Of a DNA stretch of 64,000 nt, positions 24,684 to 33,668 are shown one piece after another. The notes beneath the pieces were generated by a model. It saw only the letters and a list, made by a program, of their open reading frames with translations, was not told the DNA's origin and ran no database searches. The translations under genes and the position numbers were made by a program. Source of the stretch: Herbidospora yilanensis (GTDB taxonomy: Bacteria > Actinomycetota > Actinomycetes > Streptosporangiales > Streptosporangiaceae); assembly GCF_001570565.1 (NCBI RefSeq), contig NZ_BBXE01000013.1, positions 576,984-640,983 of the forward strand, given 5' to 3'. Every line of letters begins with the position of its first letter. The first letter of the stretch is position 1.

Positions 24684-26429
24684 GTGCAGAAGGTGCTGAT
24701 CGCCAATCGGGGCGAGATCGCCGTTCGGATCGCCCGCGCGTGCGCGGACGCGGGTCTGGCCAGCGTCGCCGTGTACGCCGACCAGGACCTCGACGCCCTG
24801 CACGTCCGCGTCGCCGACGAGGCGCACGCGCTGGGCGGCCAGAGCCCGGCGGAGACCTACCTCGACATCGAGAAGCTGCTGGCCGTGGCCCGCCGGACGG
24901 GGGCCGACGCGGTCCACCCCGGTTACGGGTTCCTCGCCGAGAACGCGGGCTTCGCCCAGGCCGTCATCGACGCGGGGCTGACCTGGATCGGCCCTCCCCC
25001 CTCGGCGATCATGGCGCTGGGCGACAAGGTGCAGGCCCGGCACATCGCCCAGCGCGTCGGCGCCCCGCTCGTGGCGGGCACCCCCGACCCCGTCTCCGGC
25101 GTCGAGGAGGTCGTCGCGTTCGCGGCCGAGAACGGGCTGCCGATCGCGATCAAGGCGGCCTTCGGCGGCGGCGGGCGCGGGCTCAAGGTGGCCCGCACGA
25201 TGGAGGAGATCCCCGATCTGTACGAGTCCGCGGTGCGCGAGGCCGTCACCGCGTTCGGCCGGGGCGAGTGTTTCGTCGAGCGCTACCTCGACCGTCCCCG
25301 CCACGTCGAGACCCAGTGCCTGGCCGACTCCCACGGCAACGTGGTCGTCGTCTCGACCCGCGACTGCTCGCTCCAGCGCCGCCACCAGAAGCTCGTCGAG
25401 GAGGCCCCGGCTCCGTTCCTGACGGGGGAGCAGATGCTCATCCTGTACGACAGCTCGAAGGCCATCCTCCGCGAAGCCGGCTACGTGGGGGCCGGCACGT
25501 GCGAGTTCCTCGTCGGCCAGGACGGCACGATCTCCTTCCTTGAGGTCAACACCCGTCTCCAGGTGGAGCACCCGGTGACCGAGGAGGTGTCGGGCATCGA
25601 CCTGGTGCGGGAGATGTTCCGGATCGCCGACGGGGAGACCCTCGGCTACGGCGACCCGAAGCTGCGCGGGCACTCCTTCGAGTTCCGCGTCAACGCCGAG
25701 GACGCCGGGCGCGGCTTCCTGCCCGCCCCCGGCACGCTGACCGCGCTGCGCACCCCCTCGGGCCCGGGGGTCCGGCTCGACTCGGGTTACGAGGCCGGGA
25801 TGACGGTCCCCCAGTCGTTCGACTCGCTGGTCGCGAAGCTGATCGTGACGGGAGCCACGCGTACCCAGGCGCTGGAGCGGGCCCGCCGGGCGCTCGCGGA
25901 GTTCGAGGTCGACGGGATGCCGACGGTCATCCCGTTCCACCGGAAGATCGTGTGCGACCCGGCGTTCGTCTCCGAGCCGTTCTCGGTGCACACCCGCTGG
26001 ATCGAGACCGAGTTCGTGAACGACATCGCACCCTACGAGGGGGTGCGGGAGACGGCCGAACCGGCCGGCCGCGAGCGGATCACGGTGGAGGTCGGGGGCA
26101 AGCGGCTGGAGGTGGTCCTGCCGTCGGGCTTCTCCGGCGGGAGGGTGGCGAGAGACGTACAGAAGGCTCCCAAGCGCTCCGGCGGTGCGGCCAAGAAGGC
26201 GGCGGCGTCCGGCGACTCGCTGGTCAGCCCCATGCAGGGCACGATCGTCAAGGTCGTGGCCGGAGACGGCGAGTCGGTGGCCCCCGGCGACACGATCGTG
26301 GTCCTGGAGGCCATGAAGATGGAACAGCCGCTCACCGCCCACAAGGCCGGCGTGATCACCGGCCTGGCGGCCGGGGTGGGTCAGACGGTCACCGCCGGGT
26401 CGGTCATCTGCGAGATCAAGGACGCGTAG
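24684..26429 (+). CDS. accA: Acyl-CoA carboxylase alpha subunit (biotin carboxylase + BCCP)
   Basis: A 581-residue biotin-dependent carboxylase subunit. The biotin carboxylase part starts [20 protein letters not shown] and has the ATP-grasp glycine loop [14 protein letters not shown], the EFLVGQD segment and [18 protein letters not shown] with the catalytic E-N-R residues. The C-terminus is a biotinyl domain with the biotinylated Lys in [17 protein letters not shown]. With the beta and epsilon subunits at 2494-4283 it makes propionyl/acetyl-CoA carboxylase. In most actinobacteria the genes are near each other; here about 20 kb of pilus and secretion genes lie between. Confidence 0.95.
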   Translation: MQKVLIANRGEIAVRIARACADAGLASVAVYADQDLDALHVRVADEAHALGGQSPAETYLDIEKLLAVARRTGADAVHPGYGFLAENAGFAQAVIDAGLTWIGPPPSAIMALGDKVQARHIAQRVGAPLVAGTPDPVSGVEEVVAFAAENGLPIAIKAAFGGGGRGLKVARTMEEIPDLYESAVREAVTAFGRGECFVERYLDRPRHVETQCLADSHGNVVVVSTRDCSLQRRHQKLVEEAPAPFLTGEQMLILYDSSKAILREAGYVGAGTCEFLVGQDGTISFLEVNTRLQVEHPVTEEVSGIDLVREMFRIADGETLGYGDPKLRGHSFEFRVNAEDAGRGFLPAPGTLTALRTPSGPGVRLDSGYEAGMTVPQSFDSLVAKLIVTGATRTQALERARRALAEFEVDGMPTVIPFHRKIVCDPAFVSEPFSVHTRWIETEFVNDIAPYEGVRETAEPAGRERITVEVGGKRLEVVLPSGFSGGRVARDVQKAPKRSGGAAKKAAASGDSLVSPMQGTIVKVVAGDGESVAPGDTIVVLEAMKMEQPLTAHKAGVITGLAAGVGQTVTAGSVICEIKDA

Positions 26430-26551
26430 CGGATCCCCTGTCCGGCGGGCTCATCCGCGCGCGTGGCGTCGTCCGCGGGCGGATACGGTGGAGTGGCAGA
26501 GGAACCATCGCGCAACGCCGTTCGTCCTCATGGGCGAAGGAGGGCCGAATC

Positions 26552-27919
26552 GTGACAAAATCCCACCCACTAGGCCGCCTCGGGGCCGCCGTCGCGGCCC
26601 TGTTCGTCGGCTTGTCCGCCCTTTTCCTGGTGAGCCCCCCGGCGGGCGCCGCCGCCGCGCCTCCCGACGCGGCGACCGTGGTCGGTGCGTGGAAGCAGAG
26701 CCCGCTGTTCACGGTGAGCGGATCCCCCCTGACGAGCGCGCAGCAGTCGGAGATCACCCAGACGCTCGACGACTCGAAGTTCCCGATCTACGCCGTAGCG
26801 CTGCCCGAGGGCACCGTGACCCGTGCGAACGTCGCCCAGTTCATCCCGGGCCTGCTCACCCAGCTCGACAAGGAGGGCCGTTCCGCGGCGACCGTGGCGG
26901 TCATCGACGGCACGAGCCTGTTCGCCGGAACCAGCGCGTTCCCGCAGAACGCGGCCGGCAAGATCGCCAATGAGTCGGCCTACGCCCACGTCGGCGACCC
27001 GGTGGCCGTGATGAAGGAGTTCACGAACCGGGTCGACATGCAGCTCTCTGGCAATCCCCGCGGAGCCCAGGGTTCCGGTGACACGATCAGCGGCAACGCG
27101 GGCGTCTGGATCGGCCTCGGCGTCATCGCCGTGGTCGGCGGCGGCGGCATCTGGCTGATCGGCCGCCGGAACAAGCGCCGGCGCGAGGAGAAGGAGGCCG
27201 CCGAGCTCAAGGCGGTCAGGCAGACGGTCGAAGAAGACGTCACCAAGTTCGGCGAGGAGATCACCTCGCTCGACCTCGACGCCAAGATGCTCCCGGCCGC
27301 CGGCACCGACCACGACTGGCAGCACGCCCTCGACTCCTACGAGAAGGCGAAGGTCCAGCTCAACCAGGTCAGGCGGGCCGATGAACTGCGCGACGTCACC
27401 GCCACCCTGGAAGACGGCCGCTACGCCCTGGCCGTCGTGAAGGCCAAGGTCAACCAGCTGCCGCTGCCCGAGCGGCTCCCCCCGTGCTTCTTCAACCCCC
27501 AGCACGGCCCCTCGGTCCGCAACGTCCGCTGGGCCCCGCCCGGCGGCGCGCTCCGCGACGTCCCGGCCTGCGCCATGGACGCCAACGCGATCGAGCGCGG
27601 CTTCGACCCCCAGATGCGCGAAGTGGTCCTGCCCAACGGCCAGCGGGCGCCCTACTGGGCGGCCGGCCCGGCCTACCAGCCCTACGCCAACGGCTACTAC
27701 GGCGGCTTCGACGGCCTGCTGACCGGCATGCTGGTCGGCACGATGCTCGGCAGCGCCTTCGGCGGCTTCGGCTACGGCGGATACGGCTACGACGCGGGCT
27801 ACGCCGACGGCGTGGCGGCCGACGGCGGAGGCGACTTCGGCGGCGGAGGCGACTTCGGTGGCGGCGGCGACTGGGGCGGCGGCGACTTCGGCGGCGGCGA
27901 CTTCGGCGGCGACTGGTAA
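26552..27919 (+). CDS. Membrane protein with extracytoplasmic N domain and shared cytoplasmic domain
   Basis: A 455-residue protein of unknown function. GTG 26552 has AAGGAGG eight bases upstream. A signal peptide (about 1-34) precedes a 140-residue extracytoplasmic domain (KQSPLFTVSGSPLTSAQQSE ... KFPIYAVALPEGTVTRANVA) reminiscent of actinobacterial TPM-like modules. A membrane helix at about 184-204 (WIGLGVIAVVGGGGIWLIG) is followed by RRNKRRREEKE and a helical cytoplasmic region (VEEDVTKFGEEITSLDLDAK ... DHDWQHALDSYEKAKVQL). This region recurs in the next gene. Then come CFFNPQHGPSVRNVRWAPP and a Gly/Asp/Phe-rich tail of GGGDFGG repeats. Confidence 0.75.
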   Translation: MTKSHPLGRLGAAVAALFVGLSALFLVSPPAGAAAAPPDAATVVGAWKQSPLFTVSGSPLTSAQQSEITQTLDDSKFPIYAVALPEGTVTRANVAQFIPGLLTQLDKEGRSAATVAVIDGTSLFAGTSAFPQNAAGKIANESAYAHVGDPVAVMKEFTNRVDMQLSGNPRGAQGSGDTISGNAGVWIGLGVIAVVGGGGIWLIGRRNKRRREEKEAAELKAVRQTVEEDVTKFGEEITSLDLDAKMLPAAGTDHDWQHALDSYEKAKVQLNQVRRADELRDVTATLEDGRYALAVVKAKVNQLPLPERLPPCFFNPQHGPSVRNVRWAPPGGALRDVPACAMDANAIERGFDPQMREVVLPNGQRAPYWAAGPAYQPYANGYYGGFDGLLTGMLVGTMLGSAFGGFGYGGYGYDAGYADGVAADGGGDFGGGGDFGGGGDWGGGDFGGGDFGGDW

Positions 27920-27938
27920 CCCGCCCGACGAGGGCACG

Positions 27939-27975
27939 GGCCCCGCGGGCCTCGACGAGGCTCCGCGGGGCCTTT
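27939..27975 (+). terminator. Intrinsic terminator
   Basis: GGCCCCGCGG (27939-27948) and CCGCGGGGCC (27963-27972) enclose a second inner stem (CCTCG-A-CGAGG), followed directly by TTT. It is one of the few hairpins here with a T-run. Confidence 0.75.
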
Positions 27976-28063
27976 CCATGTGCGGACCGCGTTCAAGGTG
28001 ACTGCAAGCGGGGCGAAAGGGCGCGTGAGAAACTCGGAGCATCCCCTCAGGAGGCTGTTTCCC

Positions 28064-29260
28064 GTGCGTGCCCTCGTCGCGTTATCTTTTGCCCTCTCCC
28101 TGGTCCTCGTCCCGGCCACCGCCGCCGACGCCGCGGCGGCGCCCTGTAAGAAGGGCTCCGGCGTCAAGCTCCGCGGCGCCGACTTCACCAACGGGCGCCA
28201 GCTCCCGAGCGACCTCCGCTGCGCCGACCTGACCGGCGCCAAACTCGACGAGGTCGACTTCACCCAGAAAGACCTGACGGGCGCGATCCTCCGCAACGCC
28301 TCCATGAAGGAGGCCGACTTCACCCAGGCCCACCTTGAGTACGCCGACCTCCGCGGCGCCGACCTGACCTCCGCCGACCTGGGGCAGCTCCGTGCCAAGC
28401 AGGCCGACCTGCGGGGCGCCACCCTGATCGACGTCGAGGCCGGCCAGGCCGAGTTCCCCCACGCCGACCTCACCGACGCAATCATGACCAGGGCCAACCT
28501 GACCCAGGTCACGCTGACCAACGCCAAGCTCGTCGGCGCCGACCTGAACGAGGCCGAGCTCGGCCAGGTCAAGGGCCGGACGGCCGACTTCACCCGGGCC
28601 AAGATGAAGGAGGCGGAGTTCGGCCAGGGCCAGTTGCAACACGCCGTCTTCAAGGAGACCGACCTGACCGAGGCCCAGTTCACCCAGGCCGAGCTCCAGG
28701 GCGCCGACTTCACCGGGGCGGTGGTCGAGAAGGCGAGCTTCATCCAGGCCGACGACCTGAACCTCGACGGCGCCCGGGGCAACCCGGCCGACCTGCCCAC
28801 CGGCTTCTCGTTCCCGACGCTGCCGGCGGAGCAGCCCACCGGCGGCGACGAACCGACCTCCGCGCCGACCAGCCGCCAGTTGCCGCCCCGGATCCTGGGC
28901 ATGTCGCCCGCCCTGCTGATCATCCTGGCCGGCGCCCTGGGCCTGAGCCTGACCCTGATCGTCTGGGGCGTCAGCCACCAGCGCACCCGCCGCGACGAGG
29001 CCGGCTTCACGATGGCCCGCCGCGTCGCCGAAGAAGACGTGACCCGCTTCGGCGAGGAGATCGACACGCTCGACTTCGACATGAAGGTCAAGGCGGTGAG
29101 CGGCCCCAGCCACGACTGGCGAGCGGCCTTGGACGCCTACGAGGCGGCCAAGCAGGCCCTCTATCTGGCCCGGACGCCGGAGGAACTCCACGCGGCCGCG
29201 GCGGCGGTCCACCACGGGAGGCAGGCGCTCCAGCGGGTGCGCGCGGTGCTGCCCCGCTAG
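28064..29260 (+). CDS. Membrane-anchored pentapeptide-repeat protein
   Basis: A 398-residue protein. GTG 28064 with CAGGAGG upstream starts a signal peptide (VRALVALSFALSLVLVPATA ... ADA). Residues about 35-255 are pentapeptide repeats (LRGADFTNG, CADLTGAKL, VDFTQKDLTGAIL, ADLRGADLTSADL), predicting a right-handed quadrilateral beta-helix outside the cell. A Pro/Thr linker and a membrane helix (about 276-302) lead to a cytoplasmic domain (VAEEDVTRFGEEIDTLDFDM ... SHDWRAALDAYEAAKQAL) homologous to that of the upstream gene. Pentapeptide proteins such as MfpA/Qnr are cytosolic gyrase mimics; an exported, membrane-anchored one is different. Function unknown. Confidence 0.82.
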   Translation: MRALVALSFALSLVLVPATAADAAAAPCKKGSGVKLRGADFTNGRQLPSDLRCADLTGAKLDEVDFTQKDLTGAILRNASMKEADFTQAHLEYADLRGADLTSADLGQLRAKQADLRGATLIDVEAGQAEFPHADLTDAIMTRANLTQVTLTNAKLVGADLNEAELGQVKGRTADFTRAKMKEAEFGQGQLQHAVFKETDLTEAQFTQAELQGADFTGAVVEKASFIQADDLNLDGARGNPADLPTGFSFPTLPAEQPTGGDEPTSAPTSRQLPPRILGMSPALLIILAGALGLSLTLIVWGVSHQRTRRDEAGFTMARRVAEEDVTRFGEEIDTLDFDMKVKAVSGPSHDWRAALDAYEAAKQALYLARTPEELHAAAAAVHHGRQALQRVRAVLPR

Positions 29261-29296
29261 AGGGGTCGCCCGCCGGCGGGTCGCGCCCGGACCGGT

Positions 29297-29327
29297 TTGA
29301 CTTCAAGCGCTTGAAGGCCGGAACACT
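29297..29327 (+). promoter_or_regulatory. MerR-type promoter of the SDR gene
   Basis: -35 TTGACT (29297-29302) and -10 AACACT (29322-29327) are 19 bases apart, the overlong spacing typical of MerR-activated promoters. The perfect palindrome CTTCAAGCGCTTGAAG (29301-29316) lies in the spacer. The ATG is eight bases past the -10, so the transcript is probably leaderless. Confidence 0.75.
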
Positions 29328-29334
29328 TCCGGAC

Positions 29335-30378
29335 ATGACCGACGACATGCCTCTGGAGAACACCACCGTCCTCGTCACCGGAGGGACCGGCCACGTGGGC
29401 GGCCATTCGGTGGCCCGGCTCGTCCGGGAGGGATACCGCGTCCGCGTCGCGGTCCGGCACCCCGGCCAGGAGCCGGACGTCCTCGCCCGGCTCCGCCGGG
29501 CGGGCGTGGACCCCGGCGACCGGGTGACCTTCGTCCACGCCGAGCTGACCTCGGACGACAACTGGGACGAAGCGGTGGCGGACGCGCGATACGTGTGGCA
29601 CCACGCCTCCCCCTTCCCGTTCACCCCGCCGAGCAGCGACGACGAACTGATCGTGCCGGCCCGCGACGGCGCCTTGAGAGTGCTCGCCGCGGCACGTGCC
29701 GCCGGAGTGCGGCGGGTGGTGCTGACGTCGTCGTACGCGGCCGTCGGCTACACGGCCAAACCCGGCGGACACTACGACGAGTCGGACTGGACCGACCCCG
29801 CCGACGACATCCCCGCCTACATCAGGTCGAAGACCGTCGCCGAGCGGGCGGCCTGGGACTACGCCCGTGAACACGGCGGCCCGGAGCTCACCGTCGTCAA
29901 TCCGACCGGCATCTTCGGCCCGCTCCTGGACCGGCGGCTGTCGGCGTCGACCGGGCTGGTCAAGGCGTTCCTGGAGGGCGTCATGCCGGTGGCGCCTCGG
30001 ATGTACTTCGGCGTCGTGGACGTCCGCGACGTCGTCGAACTGCACCTGCGGGCCATGACCTGCCCGGATGCCGCTGGAGAGCGGTTCATCGGCGTCGGGG
30101 GCCCGGCGACCAGCTTCTACGAGATGGGCCGGATCCTGGCGAGGCACCTGCCGGCCCTGGCCGACCGCATGCCCGGCGTCGAACTGACCGACGAGCAGAC
30201 CCGCGAGGGCGCGCGGACCGACCCGGCCCTGCGCGAGGCGGCGACGCTGGGCGGACAGATCCCGACGATCAGCAACGAGAAGGCCCGGAAGGTGCTCGGA
30301 TGGCGGCCGCGCGACCTGACGGAGACGATCACCGACACCGCCGACAGCCTGATCGCGCTGGGCGTCGTCAAGCCCTGA
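29335..30378 (+). CDS. NAD(P)-dependent epimerase/reductase, extended SDR
   Basis: A 347-residue extended short-chain dehydrogenase of the dihydroflavonol-4-reductase/3-beta-HSD-like group. Evidence: nucleotide-binding TVLVTGGTGHVGGHSVARLV, WHHASPFPF, VLTSSYAAVGY, the YIRSKTVAE catalytic Tyr-x-x-x-Lys and VVNPTGIFGPLLD. It reduces or epimerises an unknown carbonyl substrate in the cytosol. A MerR-type promoter precedes it and a MerR gene is convergent behind it, with the two 3' ends overlapping by 11 bases. Confidence 0.85.
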   Translation: MTDDMPLENTTVLVTGGTGHVGGHSVARLVREGYRVRVAVRHPGQEPDVLARLRRAGVDPGDRVTFVHAELTSDDNWDEAVADARYVWHHASPFPFTPPSSDDELIVPARDGALRVLAAARAAGVRRVVLTSSYAAVGYTAKPGGHYDESDWTDPADDIPAYIRSKTVAERAAWDYAREHGGPELTVVNPTGIFGPLLDRRLSASTGLVKAFLEGVMPVAPRMYFGVVDVRDVVELHLRAMTCPDAAGERFIGVGGPATSFYEMGRILARHLPALADRMPGVELTDEQTREGARTDPALREAATLGGQIPTISNEKARKVLGWRPRDLTETITDTADSLIALGVVKP

Positions 30379-30802
30379 ACCCCTGGAGAATCTCCGTCAC
30401 GCGCGCCACGACCTCCTTCTCGGTGGCGGAGTCGCCGTCGGCACGGGCCCGCCACATGCGCGCCTTGAGCGCCAGGTATTCCTGGCGGACCCGGAGCCGA
30501 TCGATCTCGCCGGCGAGCCGCTCGGCCTGGTCGGCGAAGAGCGTGTACAGCTCGTCGGCCGAGTCGTCACCGGCCTCAAGCAGTTCGACGTAGCGGCGCA
30601 TGCCCTCGACGGTCATGCCGGAGGAACGGAGACAGGCCAGCGTCTCGACCCGGGCGACGGTGGCCTCGCCGTACCGCCGGTGCCCGCTCACGGAGTCGCG
30701 GCCCACGGTGCCGAGAAGGCCGATCTTCTCGTAGTAGCGCAGGGTCGGTTCGCTGAATCCGGAGTGCCGTGAGACTTGCTGGATGGTGAGTGAGCCGGTC
30801 AC
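30368..30802 (-). CDS. MerR-family transcriptional regulator
   Basis: A 144-residue regulator. The winged HTH is at residues about 5-72 (LTIQQVSRHSGFSEPTLRYY, EKIGLLGTVGRDSVSGHRRY), followed by the dimer helix. There is no Cys cluster of SoxR or metal sensors, so it probably senses an organic compound. The palindromic promoter of the SDR gene at 29297-29327 is the natural target. Its own start is about 90 bases from lpdA's end. Confidence 0.88.
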   Translation of the reverse strand: MTGSLTIQQVSRHSGFSEPTLRYYEKIGLLGTVGRDSVSGHRRYGEATVARVETLACLRSSGMTVEGMRRYVELLEAGDDSADELYTLFADQAERLAGEIDRLRVRQEYLALKARMWRARADGDSATEKEVVARVTEILQGFRA

Positions 30803-30895
30803 GGCCCCAGAATAGGACGCGACACCGGCCCGACCCGGCCGCCGCCTGCCGCTCCGTCACGTCGCGGATGGGTCGCCGGCGGCTCGGTCGCCCGG

Positions 30896-32287
30896 CTAGA
30901 TTCCCGCCGTCAACGGCGACATCAGGCGGCGGGCCGCCTCGGTGATCGACCCCGACAACGACGGGTAGACCGCGAACGTGTGGGCGAGCTGGTCGACCGT
31001 CAAGCGGTGCTGCACCGCCACCGACAGCGCCAGGATCAGCTCCGAAGCACGCGGGGCCACGACGACCGCGCCGAGGATGATGCCGGTGTTGGGCCGGCAG
31101 AACATCTTGATGAACCCGTCGTGGAAGCCCTGCATCTTCGCCCGCGCGTTGGTCGCCAGCGGCAGCTTCACGACCTTGGCGTCGACTTCCTTGTTCTCGA
31201 CCTGCTTCTGGGTCACCCCCACCGCCGCGATCTCGGGGTCGGTGAAGATGTTGGAGGCCACCGTCGCGAGCCGGATCGGCTGGACGGCCTCGCCCAAAGC
31301 GTGCCACACCGCGATGCGCCCCTGCATGGCGGCCACCGACGCGAGCATGAGGACGCCGGTGCAGTCGCCGGCGGCGTAGACGCCGGGGGCGGAGGTGCGG
31401 GAGACCTTGTCGACCTCGATGAAGCCGTTGCGGTCGAGCCGGACGCCGTTCTCCTCCAGGCCGATGCCGGAGGTGTTGGGCACCATGCCGACCGTCATCA
31501 GGCAGTGGGTGCCCTCGGCGGTGCGGCCGTCTTCCAGGGTCACCACCACCCCGTCGGCGGTGCGCTTGACCGAGGAGGCGCGCGAGCGGCCCATCACGTT
31601 CATGCCGCGCCGCCGGTAGACCTCTTCGAGGACCTCGGCCGCGTCGGCGTCTTCGTTGGGCATCATGCGGTCGCGGGAGGAGACCAGGGTCACCTCGGAG
31701 CCCAGGGACATGTAGGCGCCGGCGAACTCGGCGCCGGTCACCCCCGACCCGACGACGATCAGCTTCTCGGGCAGCTCGTCGATGTCGTACATCTGCCGCC
31801 AGGTGAGGATGCGCTCCCCGTCGGGCTCGGCTCCGGGGAGGACTCGCGGGGTCGCGCCGGTGGCGACGATGACCACGTCGGCGCGGATGGTGCGGTCGCC
31901 GGCCCGGACGGTGCCCGGCTCGATCAGGCGGCCGCGGCCCCGGACGACCTCGACGTTCTCGGCGGCCAGGCGGGCCGCGATGTCGGCCGACTGGGCGCGG
32001 GCGAGTTCCTTGACACGCCGGTTCACGACCGGCATGTCGGCCACCGCGCCGCCGACGTCGCCGTCGGGGCCGCCGGTGAAGTGAACGCCCAGGGAGGTGC
32101 CGTCGACGAGGGCCTGTTTGCGGACGGAGGTCGCGATCATGGTCTTGGACGGGACGCAGTCGGTCAGCACGCACGCGCCGCCCGGCCCCTCTTCCTCGAC
32201 CACGGTGACCCGGGCCCCGAGTTGGGCGGCGACCAGGGCCGCCTCGTATCCGCCGGGGCCGCCGCCGATGATCACGATCCTTGTCAC
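30896..32287 (-). CDS. lpdA: NAD(P)H-quinone dehydrogenase, LpdA type
   Basis: A 463-residue flavoprotein disulfide reductase-fold enzyme. It has the N-terminal FAD site RIVIIGGGPGGYEAALVA, the NAD site KLIVVGSGVTGAEFAGAYMS, APGVYAAGDCTGVLMLASVA for the FAD ribityl contact, and a C-terminal dimer domain. The redox-active CxxxxC of lipoamide dehydrogenases is replaced by ACVLTDCVPSKT, with Cys pair spacing like Mycobacterium Rv3303c, which reduces quinones rather than lipoamide. GTG 32287 has GGGAG at about 10 bases; ATG 32296 is too close to it. Confidence 0.87.
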   Translation of the reverse strand: MTRIVIIGGGPGGYEAALVAAQLGARVTVVEEEGPGGACVLTDCVPSKTMIATSVRKQALVDGTSLGVHFTGGPDGDVGGAVADMPVVNRRVKELARAQSADIAARLAAENVEVVRGRGRLIEPGTVRAGDRTIRADVVIVATGATPRVLPGAEPDGERILTWRQMYDIDELPEKLIVVGSGVTGAEFAGAYMSLGSEVTLVSSRDRMMPNEDADAAEVLEEVYRRRGMNVMGRSRASSVKRTADGVVVTLEDGRTAEGTHCLMTVGMVPNTSGIGLEENGVRLDRNGFIEVDKVSRTSAPGVYAAGDCTGVLMLASVAAMQGRIAVWHALGEAVQPIRLATVASNIFTDPEIAAVGVTQKQVENKEVDAKVVKLPLATNARAKMQGFHDGFIKMFCRPNTGIILGAVVVAPRASELILALSVAVQHRLTVDQLAHTFAVYPSLSGSITEAARRLMSPLTAGI

Positions 32288-32383
32288 ATGTCCCATTCTC
32301 CCGCACCCGAAGAGGTGTAACGGCACGACTACGTGGAACCGCCACGGCCGGTCCTGCGGGCGATCTTGGTTTAGGCTGATGCG

Positions 32384-32836
32384 GTGCCTGTATACGCCGC
32401 CTATGGCAGCAACATGGACCCGAAGCAGATGGCCGAGCGGGCGCCCCACTCGCCGATGAGGGGAACAGGCTGGCTGACCGGCTGGCGGCTGACCTTCGGC
32501 GGGGAGGACGTCGGCTGGGAGGGCCCGCTGGCCACCGTGGTCGAAGACGAGGGCTCGCAGGTGTTCGTCGTCCTCTACGACGTCCCCGAGTGGGACGAAC
32601 CGTCGCTCGACCGCTGGACGGGCCTCGACCTGGGCCTCTACACGAAGATCCGGCTGCGGGTGGCCACGCTCGACGGCGACGTGCTGGCCTGGTTCTACGT
32701 GGTCGACTCCTACGAGGGCGGGCTTCCGTCGGCACGCTATCTCGGCATCATCGCCGACGCCGCCGAGAAGGCGGGGGCACCCGATGACTACGTCCACGAA
32801 CTGCGTGCCCGTCCCTGTAAGTCCCTCGGTGACTGA
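32384..32836 (+). CDS. Gamma-glutamylcyclotransferase-like protein
   Basis: A 150-residue GGCT/AIG2-like protein. It starts MPVYAAYGSNMDPKQMAERA, matching the family's YGSN phosphate/substrate loop, and later has LYDVPEWDEPSLDRWTGLDL with the acidic region used in catalysis, and AWFYVVDSYEGGLPSARYLG. Members cyclise gamma-glutamyl-amines to 5-oxoproline, but the true substrate varies. TAGGCT lies seven bases before the GTG, suggesting a leaderless transcript. It reads into the nucleoside gene pair downstream. Confidence 0.82.
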   Translation: MPVYAAYGSNMDPKQMAERAPHSPMRGTGWLTGWRLTFGGEDVGWEGPLATVVEDEGSQVFVVLYDVPEWDEPSLDRWTGLDLGLYTKIRLRVATLDGDVLAWFYVVDSYEGGLPSARYLGIIADAAEKAGAPDDYVHELRARPCKSLGD

Positions 32837-32853
32837 CTTGTACGCTCAGGAGC

Positions 32854-33654
32854 GTGAGTAACGCATTTTCCCTGGCCGCCGACGCGGCGTCCGCGCTGCG
32901 CGCGAAAACGGGAGTCGACGCGTTCGACGTGGCTCTCGTCATGGGCTCCGGCTGGGTGCCGGCGGCCGACGCGATCGGCGAGCCGTTCGCCGAGTTCCCC
33001 TCGACCGACCTGCCCGGTTTCGCGCCCCCGGCCGTCGAGGGCCACGCGGGGCGGATCCGGGCCGTCAAGGCGCAGAACGGGCAGCATGTCCTGATCTTCC
33101 TCGGCCGCACTCACCTCTACGAAGGGCTGGGCGTCGAGCCGGTCGTCCACGGGATCCGGACCGCCTGCGCGGCGGGGGCGCGGGTGGTCGTGCTGACCAA
33201 CGCCGCCGGAGGGCTGCGGCCCGAGACCCAGAACGTGGGCGACCCGGTCCTGATCAGCGACCACATCAACATGACCGGCGCCAACCCGCTGACCGGCGCG
33301 ACCTTCCTCGACCTCACCGAGGTCTACTCGAAGCGGCTGCGCGCGCTGGCGAAGGAGGCCGACCCGTCGCTGGCCGAGGGGGTGTACGTCGCCTTCCGCG
33401 GCCCGACTTATGAGACTCCGGCCGAGATCCGCATGCTCCGCACCCTCGGTGGGGATCTGATCGGCATGTCTACTGTGCTGGAGGCCGTCGCGGCCCGGCA
33501 GTGCGGCGCCGAGGTGCTGGGCCTGTCGCTGGTCACCAACCCGGGCGCCGGGCTCGTCGGCGAGCCGCTCAACCACGAAGAGGTCCTGGAGGTCGGCCGG
33601 GCGACCGCGCAGCGGATGGGCGGCCTGCTGAGCCAGGTCGTCGGCAGGCTCTGA
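32854..33654 (+). CDS. punA: Purine nucleoside phosphorylase (trimeric class)
   Basis: A 266-residue purine nucleoside phosphorylase that splits inosine/guanosine with phosphate to base and (deoxy)ribose-1-phosphate. Signatures include VMGSGWV, the phosphate loop FLGRTHLYEGLG, VVLTNAAGGLRPETQNVGDP, DHINMTGANPL, FRGPTYETPAEIRMLRTLGG and SLVTNPGAGL with the Asn of the base site. Start GTG with CAGGAG. The downstream phosphohexomutase-like enzyme and the adenosine deaminase act in the same salvage route. Confidence 0.93.
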   Translation: MSNAFSLAADAASALRAKTGVDAFDVALVMGSGWVPAADAIGEPFAEFPSTDLPGFAPPAVEGHAGRIRAVKAQNGQHVLIFLGRTHLYEGLGVEPVVHGIRTACAAGARVVVLTNAAGGLRPETQNVGDPVLISDHINMTGANPLTGATFLDLTEVYSKRLRALAKEADPSLAEGVYVAFRGPTYETPAEIRMLRTLGGDLIGMSTVLEAVAARQCGAEVLGLSLVTNPGAGLVGEPLNHEEVLEVGRATAQRMGGLLSQVVGRL

Positions 33655-33668
33655 GTCCGGGGACGGCG

